Source: Psococerastis gibbosa
Taxonomy: Eukaryota; Arthropoda; Insecta; Psocodea; Psocidae
Direction of reading: 5' to 3'
Assembly: GCA_963971405.1 (NCBI GenBank)
Contig: OZ020491.1
Location: 25,104,855 to 25,168,854 of the forward strand
DNA length: 64,000 nucleotides
Made by a program: the position numbers and the translations under genes. A model generated the notes under the pieces. That model worked only from the letters and a program-made list of their open reading frames with translations. It ran no database searches and had not been told where the DNA came from. Position 1 is the first letter of the stretch, and each line of letters begins with the position of its first letter. This document shows, one piece after another, positions 1 through 10,743 of the stretch.

Positions 1-1188
1 GAGTGTAAAAATTCTTCTTCGTCTTCTTCGTCTTCGTCCTTGGCTGGTAGGCCATTTGACGACGTGCCGCATAGTATAATATAGAGCTGAGCCATCCCCT
101 CCTGTGTCTTAGTTCGCCTCCTTTTCGGTTTTCTGAGTTAAAAGCTGTTTCGTCCTTCTATACATCCCTAAGCTATCGCTATTCGCTCCCAAATAATTAC
201 ATACTTCATCAGGTTTTTTGAGTTAAATCTGCTTCTGCCTCCGTATGGCTATTTGCACCCACCCAAGTAATCAAGATTGCCAGTGTTTATGCTGAGTTAA
301 AAACGGATTCGTTGATAGTTCTCTCTCCCTAAGCAATGTCTATTCGCTCCCATTTCCAAAAAAGAAAAATGCTGGTACACCCGGACGATTCGCACGCCGG
401 TGGTGACTTGCTGAAAAATCTGTCATTTTAGCAAATGGGTAGTTAAAAAGCCACAGTCAACTTCAGAAGATTATTGACACTTGCGTGCAGCCGACCGCAC
501 ACCGGTGCCCGGTTTTCTATAGACACGCCCGGAACACGCGTGAAAAATCTGAGGAAGCGCGTCCAGAAATTGAATTGAAAACGACTTTATTGAATAAAAA
601 CAAAACAAAAGGCGAACAATAAGACTATAAAGTCTTCTTTTCATGCTAACAAACATATTGTATTAATATATAGATGCTCCAACCAATCAATCAATTTGTT
701 CCCATGCCAAATCATCCGTGATTCGGTGGACCGGGATTCGAATCGCCCGTGTGTACCTACTGGGCCTACGTTCTTCATCAGGTTTTCTGGTTCTCCCCTA
801 TAATATATGCTTCATCACACAAATTATATGTGATTTCACACTTGTAATTCATGCCTGGGCTGAGTTAATTCGATATGGCAGTTAATGTGCATTTGGTATG
901 ACGCCCAAAATCTCTAGATCAGGTTTTGCCGCGAATGGAATTAATATTCGGTAATTACGTAAGTGGTCCGTGCCAAGAATTTATCGATAGCGGATTACTT
1001 GATTACTTGGCTTCGGAGATGAGAGAATTTTGGTTTAGTAGCGTCTCGCTGAATTGTATTTGAGAGTGAAGTGTTACTGAGTCAAAGATATTCGAATCTA
1101 ACAACATCGACTTAGATATAAGGAAAAGACTTCTGAAAACTCTAGTTTGGATGGTGCATTTACGGACATGACAAAAAAAAAAGCTGGA
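1..1188. other. gene-free stretch with degenerate direct repeats
   Basis: I see no convincing coding exon here. Between about 120 and 350 there are three or four imperfect copies of a roughly 90-base unit with phrases like 'gagttaaaa' and 'tattcgctccca'. Around 720-770 a segment with 'gggattcgaatc' looks like the T-arm of a tRNA-derived repeat on the minus strand. Confidence 0.5.
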
Positions 1189-1428
1189 AGCCATTGAGTT
1201 GTGGTGCTACAGAAGAATCTTGAAAATCCCATAGGGACCACATAACCAACGAAGAAGAGCTCCACAGAATAAACGATAAAAGAGCTATTTTGGTCACCAT
1301 TTCAACAAGAAGAGGCAAATGGATGGGGCATATTCTGAGACGCGAAGGGCTCCTCAAGAACATCATTGAGGGTGTGGTTGAAGGTACCAACTCAAGAGGA
1401 CGACAGAGGAAGGAGTACCTAGAGGCCG
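1189..1428 (+). pseudogene. LINE reverse-transcriptase C-terminal fragment
   Basis: Read on the plus strand with one frame break near 1230, this gives ELWCYRRILKI, then DHITNEEELHRI, then RGKWMGHILRREGL, ending near NSRGRQRKEYLE. That order is typical of the region after the reverse-transcriptase domain of non-LTR retrotransposons (a Trp-rich block, a 'GH-LRR' block, then a 'RGRxR' block). The frame break and lack of upstream RT motifs make it a dead 5'-truncated copy. An S2 repeat follows immediately on the opposite strand. Confidence 0.75.
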
Positions 1429-1429
1429 C

Positions 1430-1652
1430 CTTACCAAGTTGAATCCAGCGGACCAGAGCAGGTTCAAAGATGCAGATAACTTGGTAGTGTGCACAGTGCC
1501 GGTAGGGAAACATGGTAGGACTGGTCACTGGTCACCTCCGAACTAATCGTGTGACTTCACTGTGGTTCGGAATCCACTATAATCAGGAGGTCCCCTGTCC
1601 TATGGGCCCACACCGTGGCCTGGGACTGTGTCCAACCATACTACTACTACCT
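1430..1652 (-). repeat. interspersed repeat family S2
   Basis: Minus-strand copy of a family also found at 8485-8740, 24010-24262 and 40205-40560, with partial copies at 13690-13868, 24440-24735 and 38248-38325. Shared blocks include 'ggattccgaaccact' and 'cggaggtgaccaggac'. No coding capacity is seen; it may be a SINE or the tail of a longer element. Confidence 0.75.
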
Positions 1653-1867
1653 AGAAGATGTCATGAAGGACCTAGGGTGCGACACCTATAAAGGATTGAA
1701 AAGGACCGCACAAAACAGATATGAGTGGAGGAGAAGAATACAACATTCGCTGCAAACCAATCCCTAGATTGCAACTCGAGAAGAAGAAGTTAGCGAGTAA
1801 CCACCTAAGTTGAGGGGTGCAGTCACTGGCGGTGCGGGTCAGTGTATTGGATTGTTTATTCTTCTTA

Positions 1868-2285
1868 AGGCGCCCATTCCACATACGTACAACGTCAATG
1901 AAAATTATGAAATTGAAGGACATTTCAATTTCTCATTGATGGGGGCCATTCCATATGTTTTTCAAAAATTGACAATTTTCAATTGAAGCGTATGCGCCAA
2001 ATTTTTGAAATTTGTTTCTTGAAATTGTATTTGTTTTCTTCGTCGCCTTATTATTTAATCCTTATTATAATTTTTATACAGAAATGCTTTCTTTTTAGAG
2101 AAATCAATTGAAATAGTTGTACTTGTCATATCACATGACGCCATATTTTAATTTTATATTGTTTGTGATTTTACTCTATTATCAATTGATCATTGATCAA
2201 TTTTAACAATGGCATAGAGTAAAATTGAAATGCCCTTCAATTTCATAATTATCATTGACGTTGTACGTATGTGGAATGGGCACCT
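1868..2285. mobile_element. MITE, AGGCG superfamily (type A, long form)
   Basis: The ends are inverted repeats: AGGCGCCCATTCCACATACG on the left and its near complement at 2250-2285 on the right. Inside, past a second layer, is the core module TGATCATTGATCAATTTTAA flanked by 'actcta' and 'tagagt', the same core found in the B, C, F and I elements. No transposase is encoded. Confidence 0.85.
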
Positions 2286-3329
2286 AAAGGCGACAACCCA
2301 TTGAGATTTACGTTTTCCATTGTTTTCCTCCCTGTCGCGTCCGACCGCAGTTCACATTTTATTTTGAAGCATAACGTGCGTCAATGACCCCCTTACGGGA
2401 GAAAGAGAAACTAAAAAAAATTGTTTTAAACTTTATACCCCATGTTTTTCTAAACGGGCTCTTGATTAGGGATGCTCACCGTGGTTGATGGTAAATTGGA
2501 AGAAGAGCAAAATAATTCGTCCGCAACTGCTGTGAACGTCTTCAGTGGAGGCGCTGAATGCTAAGGTTTTTCCTCGGCAGAGTCTACACCTATAAAGATA
2601 CTTACAGCAGTTGTGGATGAAACATCTGTTCTACATTTTCCAATTGCCCACATGCCCAGATAGTTCTTCTGCTTCAAGTTACAGCCAATGGCAGATCCAC
2701 GGGGGGGGGGGGGGGGCTCACGACCCCCTAAATAAGTAAATTCATAAAATACCTAGTAAAAAAATTGAATAAAACTCAACTTCTCAACCAAAAAAATTAT
2801 CTTTTAAACATACAAACAACTTGCGACACCCCCCCCCCTTTAATTTTTCACTGGATCCGCCCTTGGGTACAGCCGGCTGGCTGGTTGGCAGCAACATGTG
2901 ACATTGATAACTGCACTCCCCTCGATCCTGGCACGCCCTTTTCAGCTCCACATATGTACTAGCCCCCCTACATCTACCAATCTACCATCACTTGCTGCAG
3001 ATACTCCATATAGTTAGGTTCCTTCTTTTTGAGAAGTTAGGCTCCTAATATTTTATATAGGTATTGTTTGTTTCTCCTCGGACCATCGCTCATGAATACT
3101 CATTATACTGTTTTCTGGAGATATATGCTATAAGGCTTCAGGCATTATTTTTTAAAGTGCGTGTTGTAAGGTATACTGTACAGGTGTGGCCTTTAATCTG
3201 TGTGTCTTTTTTTTTTTTTTTTTTTTTTTATATAAGTTGGGGTACAGGTGTTACCTGTGTGCACTTAAGCCTATTGGCCTATTGTGCCCCCTACAACAAA
3301 GTATCTACATCACTTCTACATCACTTTCT
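2286..3329. other. gene-free stretch around a G-tract MITE
   Basis: No exon is recognised. Around 2530-2610 is a short repeat remnant ('cttcagtggaggc'), similar to 6570-6640. A 20-base T tract lies near 3209-3229. The open frames here are short and have no family resemblance. Confidence 0.45.
2690..2862. mobile_element. small MITE with GGATCC-type ends (copy 1 of 2)
   Basis: The element runs from GGCAGATCCACGGGG to CTGGATCCGCC, so the ends are short inverted repeats. A 16-base G run follows the left end and a C run lies near the right end. The interior matches 19551-19717 ('aaactcaacttctcaac' against 'aaactcagcttttcaac'). Two copies with the same boundaries support an element rather than chance. 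Confidence 0.7.
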
Positions 3330-3893
3330 CGAGGCCTATCTCCCTCACGAGAGCCAGGATCTTGAGGGGATTCAGAAGTGGTAGGTCTTTTACATGTAAC
3401 TGCAAGCTTTCCGAGCATGCTGCTCTTCTTCGTGCGATTGCATCGCATCGCATCGCAGGTCCTCCGCACCTTCATTGCAGAATCTGCAAGACTATAGTTG
3501 TCTCCCTAAGAGACTCCAGATATTTAACCCCAGGACCAAAGACGCCAAGGCCTGTTCTTGGTTTGGTACTTCCTAGCCTAGAGCCATCAGTATACCACTT
3601 GATTGTGTGACTATTGAGAATTCCTGCTGATTCGCAGCATTCTTTCATTGTCCCTAATATAGTTTCGAATTCCCTCCTAAAACAGTATTTTGGATGGATT
3701 CTATCGCTTGGCATATCCAGGCAGTGGTCAGACGTAGTCAGAGAGGCTGAGTCTCTCTTAATTGCCCTTCCACTCCTAGTAATGCCATTTCTGCAGAAGT
3801 TTCCACTGCAACATGGAGGGGTGGGAAGTCCAGTACTATCTCCATCTGTGTGTCTTGGTATATTGTTCTTGTTCTGGAATTTATTTTTCAATA
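3330..3893 (-). pseudogene. LINE RNase H region fragment
   Basis: On the minus strand an open frame of about 135 codons contains KWYTDGSRLGS, then GLGVFGPGVKY, the 'YTDGS' motif and following strand of an RNase H domain as found at the C-terminal side of many non-LTR retrotransposon polyproteins. Downstream (about 3420-3480) 'RFCNEGAED' precedes a short CGATG-type expansion that breaks the frame. The 48,700-48,960 fragment in the WASp gene carries the same RFCNEGAED block, so the two are copies of one LINE family. A MITE inserted at 3894 cuts its 5' side. Confidence 0.75.
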
Positions 3894-3925
3894 GGCGCCC
3901 ATTCCACATACGTCAATCGTCATTG

Positions 3926-3967
<42 letters not shown>

Positions 3968-4082
3968 ACGTTTTAGCAGACATTAAAGACATACTAAAAA
4001 TTCTGCTACCACGTCAATTTACGTCATTTTGACGTCATTTTTCAATTTTTCATTGACGATTGATGTATGTGGAATGGGCGCC
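3894..4082. mobile_element. MITE, AGGCG superfamily (type A) with A40 expansion
   Basis: The inverted ends are GGCGCCCATTCCACATACGT and the complement at 4050-4082. The middle has 'agcagacattaaagacat' and 'tctgctaccacgtcaat', the mid module shared by the superfamily. An uninterrupted run of about 40 A residues (3926-3965) stands where sister copies have only five, so a poly(A) expansion sits inside one arm. Confidence 0.88.
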
Positions 4083-4172
4083 ACAGGGAAAATTAGTCAG
4101 ACAGAGTGAATGTAGGGATTCTGAAGGCTCATGAAGTTAGTAAATATTTATTCTATGGTTTCAATCCTTTTT

Positions 4173-5000
4173 GCTTTCCAATTTATACGTAGTATAAGGA
4201 AAGTTTGGTGATGGTTGAAATTTTCGATTCCGAGATTTCAACGGATTTACACGTTTTGAGGTCCTAGGAACCAAAAAAACTGGTTTTCATGAAATGCCTG
4301 TCTGTCTGTCTGTCTGTTCATCGATTTCCGGGCAAACTACTCGGTCGAATTTGATGAAATTTAGCATGTAGGTTGACAAAAATCATACCTCGGGAGCGTT
4401 TTATTTTTAATTTGGGCCAACACAATTTAGGGCGGTTTTATTCTCAAAAAACTCCAAAAAAACGTCTAAATGAATTATTTCTCAAAAACGGCTCCAACGA
4501 TTTCTTATTAAATTCACTTATATTGTAGTAGTTATTATTGCCCCTTGATAGTTTGCTTCTAGGGGTAAAAAAATAAAACTAACTAAATTTTCATGAAAAA
4601 TGACTAAAAAATAATTTTTCTGCGGAACCTTTCTTTCGATAATTTCTACCTTCCGGCATGTTTTAGGTGTTTAAATTGAGTAACGAAACCCGGCAGGTTG
4701 CCTTCCCAGAAAATAATTTGGTTTTGTACAAAAAAGGTTTTTTTGAAGAAATGATAAAAAATTCACGCTCAAATGCATTGCGTGCCCTGCCAGTATTGCT
4801 GTGTGGTAATGTGTTGGTCTGACCTATCTAGAACTGACCTCACCTCTAGTGACGTCAGGTGGACAACCCCCCCCCCCCTGGGATATCCGAAATTTAACCA
4901 TAGGAAAATTATTTACCATGAAATTACTCATTTTCTCTATCTAATAATGTTGAGAAATTGGAAAGCATGTTCGAGTAAACTCGGACCGGTTCTTTTTTTA
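4173..5000 (+). repeat. R1 interspersed element, full length
   Basis: This is one of the longest dispersed repeats in the window (about 820 bases). It starts GCTTTCCAATTTATACGTAG, has a variable CTGT microsatellite about 130 bases in, a C/G homopolymer about 120 bases before the end, and finishes ATAAATTGGAAAGCATG followed by a hairpin CGAGTAAACTCG and 'gaccggttcttt'. Other copies: 9251-10436, 14640-14948 (-), 16165-17012, 36755-37571 (-), 41249-41811, 43147-43958 (-), 52037-53079 (-). The short inverted GCTTTCCAATTTAT ends suggest a non-autonomous DNA element, but the 3' tail beyond them is not typical. Confidence 0.85.
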
Positions 5001-5009
5001 AGCATAACC

Positions 5010-5160
5010 TTCACTCGTATTGATATCTGTACTTGGTTAAGTCATGCTTTCGCCTGTTTCATTGTGCCAATGGTAATCTTGTCTCAGCTTGTCCATTATC
5101 GCTTGTAGCCGGAGTCCGGGGACCTATGGGCCACACTATAAGTTGGCCTGGGTCCATAAA
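5010..5160 (+). repeat. interspersed repeat family S3
   Basis: Blocks such as 'tgtacttggttaagtcatgc', 'ttgtctcagcttgtccatta' and 'tgggccacactataag' recur at 29015-29258, 30695-30790 and 60515-60755, always on the plus strand. It abuts the end of the R1 copy. It has no coding potential and is probably SINE-like. Confidence 0.7.
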
Positions 5161-5295
5161 AAGACTTAAATAAAAAATAATATTAAATCATAACCATACG
5201 TGAAATGTTCCGAAGTGGATTCCCAAATTTAACCTTATTTGCTTACTAGCCTGCGATGTTCCCTCTGAGTCTATCTCAAAACTGACGAATTTATA

Positions 5296-5459
5296 AGGCG
5301 GGTATTCCACATACGTCAATCGTCAATGAAAAATTGAAAAATGACGTTTTAGCAGACATTGAAGACATACTAAAAATTCTGCTACCACGTCAATTTACGT
5401 CACTGTTACGTCATTTTTCAATTTTTCATTGATGATTGACGTATGTGGAATACCCCCTA
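5296..5459. mobile_element. MITE, AGGCG superfamily (type A)
   Basis: Perfectly paired ends AGGCGGGTATTCCACATACG and complement, with the mid module 'agcagacattgaagacat' and 'tctgctaccacgtcaa'. The whole 164 bases can fold as one hairpin. Confidence 0.9.
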
Positions 5460-5945
5460 AACAGTGCAGTCATTCCAATTTCTGCAATAGGGGGATTCAC
5501 TCTGTTGGTAGAACGTAGAAATAGAAAAATCGAAAAATAGCTCAGAGTGAGGATACCTCCGTACAACCGTAGAAATAGAAAAAGTTTTTAAGGCGCATTC
5601 TGTGGAGTAAAAATTGAAACTGTATACTACAAGGAACTACCAACAGGTGTGGGCGCTACGTTCTTGTCTTTTTGTCAGTTTGTTTTTGTTTTTGTTTTTA
5701 GCCGTGTAATTTGTTTTTGATTTTAGCAGGTGTTTTTTTCACTTTAAGTTTAAACTTATTTTTCATTACCTACCTACCTATGCCTAAATTAGGAAATACG
5801 TTGAAAGCCATCAACTTCCTCGCAGAAAAATGCAATGCAATGATGTGCGAGAATTTTGAAGAGGAGGAAGAAATACTAAGTTAAGCCATCGACGATATTT
5901 CTGTGGTCATGTCATTACGGTAGGCCTATAGCGTACGCTTTTGCA

Positions 5946-6191
5946 TTGGGTCTGTCCCTAAATCTAAGGAGTGGTGGACCAACGTGCTTCCGAGCCACGA
6001 GTCCACGACGAAATGTGCGGTTTAACATTTTCATGGGAGTTTTGCATTGGCCAATTGAAGAGGAAAGAAGAGAATTCGTCAATGCAAAAATTCACGAGCT
6101 GCCTCATTGTATTGGCTACTTAGACGGTTGTGGAGAGTTCCTACTCACGCAAACAAAATTATGCCATCAAAGCGCAAGATGTACAAGATAA
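5946..6191 (+). pseudogene. Harbinger transposase fragment
   Basis: An 81-codon frame contains LHWPIEEERREFVNAKI followed by LPHCIGYLDGCGEF. This matches the 'WP.eeer..ia..F' helix and the 'lP.ciGaiDG' strand carrying the first catalytic Asp of the DDE_Tnp_4 (PIF/Harbinger) family. The part after DG does not continue as a recognisable domain, and no second or third acidic residue region was found, so the gene is truncated. Its place within the 5489-7504 inverted repeats supports the assignment. Confidence 0.75.
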
Positions 6192-7193
6192 TACAGCCGG
6201 TACCAGAAAAAAGGAAGGCGCTCATGGAAACAGTTTTAAAGCTATGATGCAGCCTCTGTCAATTATAAGTATTTTATAGCTAGACCGTTCGTTCTCTTTC
6301 AATGATTGACTTACGCCAGCAGCATTAACAATTCGTATAAATAGTATCATAACTAATGTAAGCAAATTAAATAACTAATGTATTAAGGCCTATATACAAA
6401 GCAAATATGGTTCAATGTTTTATTGATTTGACAATAGAATAATAAAATAACACTTAAATTGTATCGAACGACACATTTTGAATTCAATATAATAACGAAG
6501 GCTTTCACGGTTGGAGTCTAATAAGGGGACACAAGAATCCGGGCTAATAGGCCGTGGTCGATTTCAAAGTAGGCTTCCAAATGTTTCGTCAACAACTGCG
6601 TACGACATCTTCAGTGGGGTTACGTACACCTATACTTCTAAGGTTGTATCGCGGAGGTATCGTAGCAACTGACTGACTGACTGGTGCTGTGGTGCAGGTA
6701 TGGTTCGGTGCGCAGGCGCTCTCGTTTCTGATTGGGTCGTTGGCGTCATTCTTTTTGTTGTTGTCTGGGCGGTTGGTTTCTGAAACAGAAAGAAAAACCG
6801 GTGATGTGTAGACCTAACTGCATTCAATAATGTAGAATCCATGCACCACACCAATATTATTATTCGTAGCAAAATTACTGAACGCCGTATTCCAATGTAG
6901 GCTACAGTAACTCCAAATTTCCTGCAGAATAGCCCTAAGGAATAATTTACCTACATACCCGAACAAATGCAAAAAAACACAGGCCATAAGGCATAAGTAC
7001 AGTACATACGTACTTCAAAGGAACGAAGTAGTTGTGTCTGCGGCTTTTTTAAGCGTAAAACTTACGTGTTAATAACAATCAATTGTAATCCTAATTCCTA
7101 GCATGTTTTGGCGATTTTCAGATGGGTATCAACAGCAAATAACGTAAGCAGCATATTCAATTTTGATATAAACACAAGCAACTTACCTCCAAA

Positions 7194-7313
7194 TTAAGTT
7201 TCTTGTACTTTGGCTATTAATATCTCGAGGAACTTATTAACAGCTTCCGCAGTCCACCTCTTGCTACATATTTCCTTCTGTTTTTTGTCGTTAATTTGTC
7301 TTGTACAACTCAT
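7194..7313 (-). pseudogene. Harbinger Myb/SANT-like ORF fragment
   Basis: A 39-codon minus-strand frame begins at ATG 7311-7313 and reads through KRWTAEAVNKFLEIL, resembling the first helix of the Myb/SANT-like DNA-binding protein that accompanies Harbinger transposases. It ends in a stop at 7194-7196, just before a good splice donor (GAG|gtaagt) on that strand. It could be a leftover first exon. The remaining Myb helices are absent. Confidence 0.55.
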
Positions 7314-7849
7314 TTTTAAAATTAAATAATTAAATATGAGCAATAAAAACAACAAATATGGTCGACCATTTGCTTTGTTTTTGATTCCCCAAGTAGTAGA
7401 AAGCCGTAGAAAGACACGATTAACACATGTCCTTATGGCATTATTTCTACCGTAGAAAAACTGTAGTTCTATTTCTACGTTCTACCAACAGAGTGAATCC
7501 CCCTAATATAAACACCCGAATGCCAAACTTATCAACTTCATCCTTGCAGTTAACAATACAAGCTAAAGGTGTTCTAAAAAGTGAACACATTGACCACTAC
7601 ACTATATGACGCTAATGACACGACACTCCTTCTCTGAGTCAACAAAATAACATTTTGATTTATCGGTATGGTGCTGAAGAATTATGCGACTTCGTTACTG
7701 TCGATTTAAATTTATGGCAGTAGCTCCAGCGCCAGAAACTGTTGTAATTCATTAACTGGAGTCTGGTTGGAGCGCCGTGGGTAATGAAGAGTTGATGGGG
7801 ACATGCCCTTGTAGATTGCAAAGATTGTCGAACGGTCTGTTGTTGCATG

Positions 7850-8022
7850 TGGGCCGTAGGGTACAGACTCCGACTTTATCCCGAAAGGTTGTTGGTTCAA
7901 GTCCCACACTTGCTCTGGCCATGCTTCGGAGGGCATGTAAAGCAGGGCTTTCCTAGATGAGTGTAAAAGAGGGCTTTATAGACTTAACTCCGCCAGGTTG
8001 GCTTAGTAATAGAACAAAAAGT
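7850..8022 (+). repeat. tRNA-derived SINE family S1
   Basis: The head has a pol III B-box-like segment ('ggttcaagtcccaca'). The body has 'atgcttcggagggcatgtaa' and the tail 'ggttggcttagtaatagaac'. Copies: 10874-10995, 19245-19440 (-), 28285-28480 (-), 30990-31175, 36285-36490, 57283-57440 (-), 62870-63070. Confidence 0.82.
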
Positions 8023-8484
8023 CAATATTTGTTTTTCGTGCGGTGGTTGTCGGGTGGCTACGCTATGGGGACTGTCTTCTTCTACTGATGCCACAATATC
8101 AGTGATTGGTTGGCAGTAACTACCTGCATATCATGCTCCAGCTCTCTCAGTCCTGCGCCTACCTCTTTAGCTCTTGTTACGTTCGAGCTCCTGCGTCCTC
8201 CTTCAGTTGATCCATGAATTCCTTCTTCGGCCGCTCTCTTCTATTGGTTCTTTCTACTGCGCCCTCAATGATACTGTGTACCAGAGTACTGGGACTATAG
8301 CGAAGTAAAAACAGCTATCTGAGCTAAGGAAATGGCGGAGGGACGCAATGTGAAACCTCAGTTAGGTTAGGGCTACGATACACAAGTTTGGACCTAAAAA
8401 AGGTCGTACTCTTCTCTTCGCTGTCGACCCACCAACATGTATACAGTATAGATGGGTAGGATATACAGAATATGATTTATATTT

Positions 8485-8740
8485 AGTAGTAGTAGTAGTG
8501 TTCGTCGGGTCCATAGAACGACCCCGACTTGAGTGTCCTACGCCAGCCCATAGGACAGTGGACCTCCTGATTATAGTGGATTCCGAACCACTAGGGAAAC
8601 ACAGTCACACGATTAGTTCGGAGGTGACCAGGACAAGTCCTACCATTGTCTCCCTACCGGCAGTGTGCACACAACCAAGTTATCTGCAGCTTTGAACCTG
8701 CTCTGGTCCGCTGGATTCAACTTGGTATGGCGGCCGGCTT
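8485..8740 (+). repeat. interspersed repeat family S2
   Basis: Near full-length copy beginning after a short TAG triplet run. It contains 'ggattccgaaccact' and 'ttcggaggtgaccaggac', and ends 'ttggtatggcggccggc', matching 24010-24262 throughout. Confidence 0.8.
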
Positions 8741-8782
8741 GATTATATGATATTAATTATAATTTTAATTATATTAATAATC

Positions 8783-9004
8783 TATGAAGGAAACTGCCCC
8801 CCCCCCCCTATGAATTTGCGATTGTAAAACTTCGGGTGTATAAAATTAAAATTGAAGTATATATACGCCGCAGGGGCAAGTGAGCCGATTGGTGCACATA
8901 AAAATATGGAGAAACCTTTCTTCCACATTATGACATTTGATTTTATACACCCGTAAGTTTTGCAATCGCAAATTTATAGGGGGGGGGGGGCAGTTAGCTT
9001 CATA
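8783..9004. mobile_element. MITE with C/G-tract inverted ends
   Basis: Left end TATGAAGGAAACTGCC followed by C10 and 'tatgaatttgcgattgtaaa'. The right end is the complement with G12 and 'ggcagttagcttcata'. The arms pair over about 60 bases around a central region near 8880-8920. Only one copy is seen here. Confidence 0.75.
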
Positions 9005-9250
9005 GAATACAGCGTGTGACAAACTGTGTAGGCTAATATTCTAGGAAGCTGGTACCTACGCTGAATGCTGATACAGGTCGTTGTAGTCGCCAGGTCGGCC
9101 TTGTCTACTCTGCATTGCCCCATGATCTGATCAGTCGTGGCGGGACAAGTTGTCGGGCGTCTGTTGTAGTTCGCACGCACTCCTTAGGATTTGTTGGCTT
9201 TACCGCGTATTGTACGCTGTCGCCGCGGTGAGTTGGGATTGATTGTTATT

Positions 9251-10436
9251 GCTTTCCAATTTATACGTAGTATAAGGAAAGCCTTGAGATTTCAACGGGA
9301 TTACACGGTTTGAGGTACCAGGAACCGAAAAAGTGGTTTTTACGAAATGTCTGTAGCTCTGTCTGTTTGTTCATCGATTTCCGGCCAAACTACTCGTTTT
9401 GCTTTTTTGCTTTCCAATTTATACGTAGTATAAGGAAAGCTTTGTGATGGTCCAAGTTTTGATTTCCGAGATTTCAACGGATTTACACGTTTTGAGGTCC
9501 CAGGAACCAAAAAAAGTGATTTTTACGAAATGTCTGTCTGTCGCTCTGTCTGTCTGTCTGTTCATCGATTTCCGGGCAAACTACTCAGTCGATTTTGATG
9601 AAATTTGGCATGTTGGTTCACAAAAATCATACCTCGGGACCTTTTTTTTGGGCGGGGGGGGGCTAACTCAATTTGGGGGGGTTTTATTCTCAAAAAATTC
9701 ACAAAAAAACATCTCAAAAAATTATTTCTCAAAAACGGCTCCAACGATTTCTTTTAAATTTACATATGTTGTAATCGTTATTAATGAAAATGTTCATAAA
9801 ATGAAATGCGGTGGGTCACTTGCCCCTTGATAGTTTGCTTCTGGGGGTAAAAAAATAAAAATAACTAAATTTTCATGAAAAATGAGTAAAAAATAATTTT
9901 TCTGTGAAACCTTTCCATCGATGATTTCTACCTTCAGGAGTGTTTTAGGTGTTAAATTGAGTAACGAACCCGGACAGGTTCCTTTCCAAACAAACTATTT
10001 GGTTTTGTGCAAAAAAAATGTGTTTGAGAAAATGATAGAAAATTCACGGTCAAATGCATTACGTGCCCTGCCACTATTGCTGTGTGTTAATGTGTTGGTC
10101 TGACCTAGATCTAGAATTTACCTCACCTCCAGTGACGTCAGGTGGACAACCCCCCCCCCCCCCCCCCCCCGGGACACCCGAAATTTTAACTATAGGAAAA
10201 TTATTTACCATGGAATTACTCATTTTCTATCTACTAATTTATAAATTGGAAAGCATGTTCGAGTAAAATCGGACCGGTTCTTTACTTGTTGCTTTGTGAT
10301 TTCAACAGAACTGCACGTTTTGATGTTCCAGGTACCCAAATGTTTTTTTCTTCGAAATGTAGGTTTGTTGGTAACTTGGTATGTCTGTCTTGTGGCTAAA
10401 ATAATCCACGTAATTTTGATTGGATTCTGGACATGT
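9251..10436 (+). repeat. three R1 elements in tandem
   Basis: An R1 5' fragment (9251-9408) is followed by a full R1 copy (9409-10285) and a degraded third 5' fragment (about 10286-10436, 'tttgtgatttcaacagaact'). The full copy carries a C20 tract near 10150-10170 and an open 60-codon frame at 9921-10103, also open in two other R1 copies. Confidence 0.8.
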
Positions 10437-10459
10437 ATAGTAGTGGTACGACCTCTTGA

Positions 10460-10640
10460 CTTTCACTTCTCTTCTTCCGGCTCTACAGCCCTTGGTGGGC
10501 TTTGGCCTGCTCGACAACACTCCTCCATTCTTCTCGGTTTTGCCCAACGCTCCACCATCTGGAGACTCCCAACTCGCGAAGGTCATTCTCTAACTCGTCC
10601 TTCCAGCGGTTTCTTGGCCGTCCTGGCAGTCTTGACTTTC
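10460..10640 (-). pseudogene. LINE ORF2 C-terminal end fragment
   Basis: The minus strand encodes GRPRNRWKDELENDLRELG, then VQNREEWRSVVEQAKAHQGL and a stop. This 'RPR.RW.D...', 'R..WR..V..A..H.GL' ending is the usual C-terminus of RTE/CR1/Jockey-like LINE proteins. A nearly identical copy is at 61505-61700, implying a recently active family. The plus-strand open frames over this interval are shadows. Confidence 0.75.
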
Positions 10641-10644
10641 ACTT

Positions 10645-10743
10645 AGGCGCCCATTCCATGGAATCGCCACCTAAGCCTTGAATGTCTGCTACCACGTCAC
10701 CGTTTTTGTAAATAGCCCTAGCCGGTCGGTGGAATGGGCGCCT
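10645..10743. mobile_element. MITE type B lacking its inner layer
   Basis: Starts AGGCGCCCATTCCATGGAAT and ends GGTCGGTGGAATGGGCGCCT. It keeps only the end of the inner element ('cgccacctaag') and the right outer arm ('gtctgctaccacgtcaccgt'), so it is an internal-deletion form of the B composite. Confidence 0.8.

Larger units (their letters stand above)
5489..7504. mobile_element. PIF/Harbinger DNA transposon relic
   Basis: The element is bounded by about 38-base terminal inverted repeats starting AGGGGGATTCACTCTGTTGG on the left and ending CCAACAGAGTGAATCCCCCT on the right. Both ends are flanked by the 3-base direct repeat AAT, as expected for Harbinger target duplications. Inside are remnants of the two genes such elements carry: a transposase fragment on the plus strand and a Myb/SANT-like fragment on the minus strand. 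Both are short and broken, so the copy is inactive. A further repeat remnant sits at about 6495-6640. Confidence 0.85.

Noticed and set aside
4773-5108. 111-codon frame shared in part by several loci
   Set aside because: It lies within R1 copies and passes through a variable C homopolymer, so length changes shift the frame between copies.
7850-7920. Functional tRNA gene at S1 heads
   Set aside because: The same sequence is dispersed in eight places with a common non-tRNA body and tail, as for SINEs.
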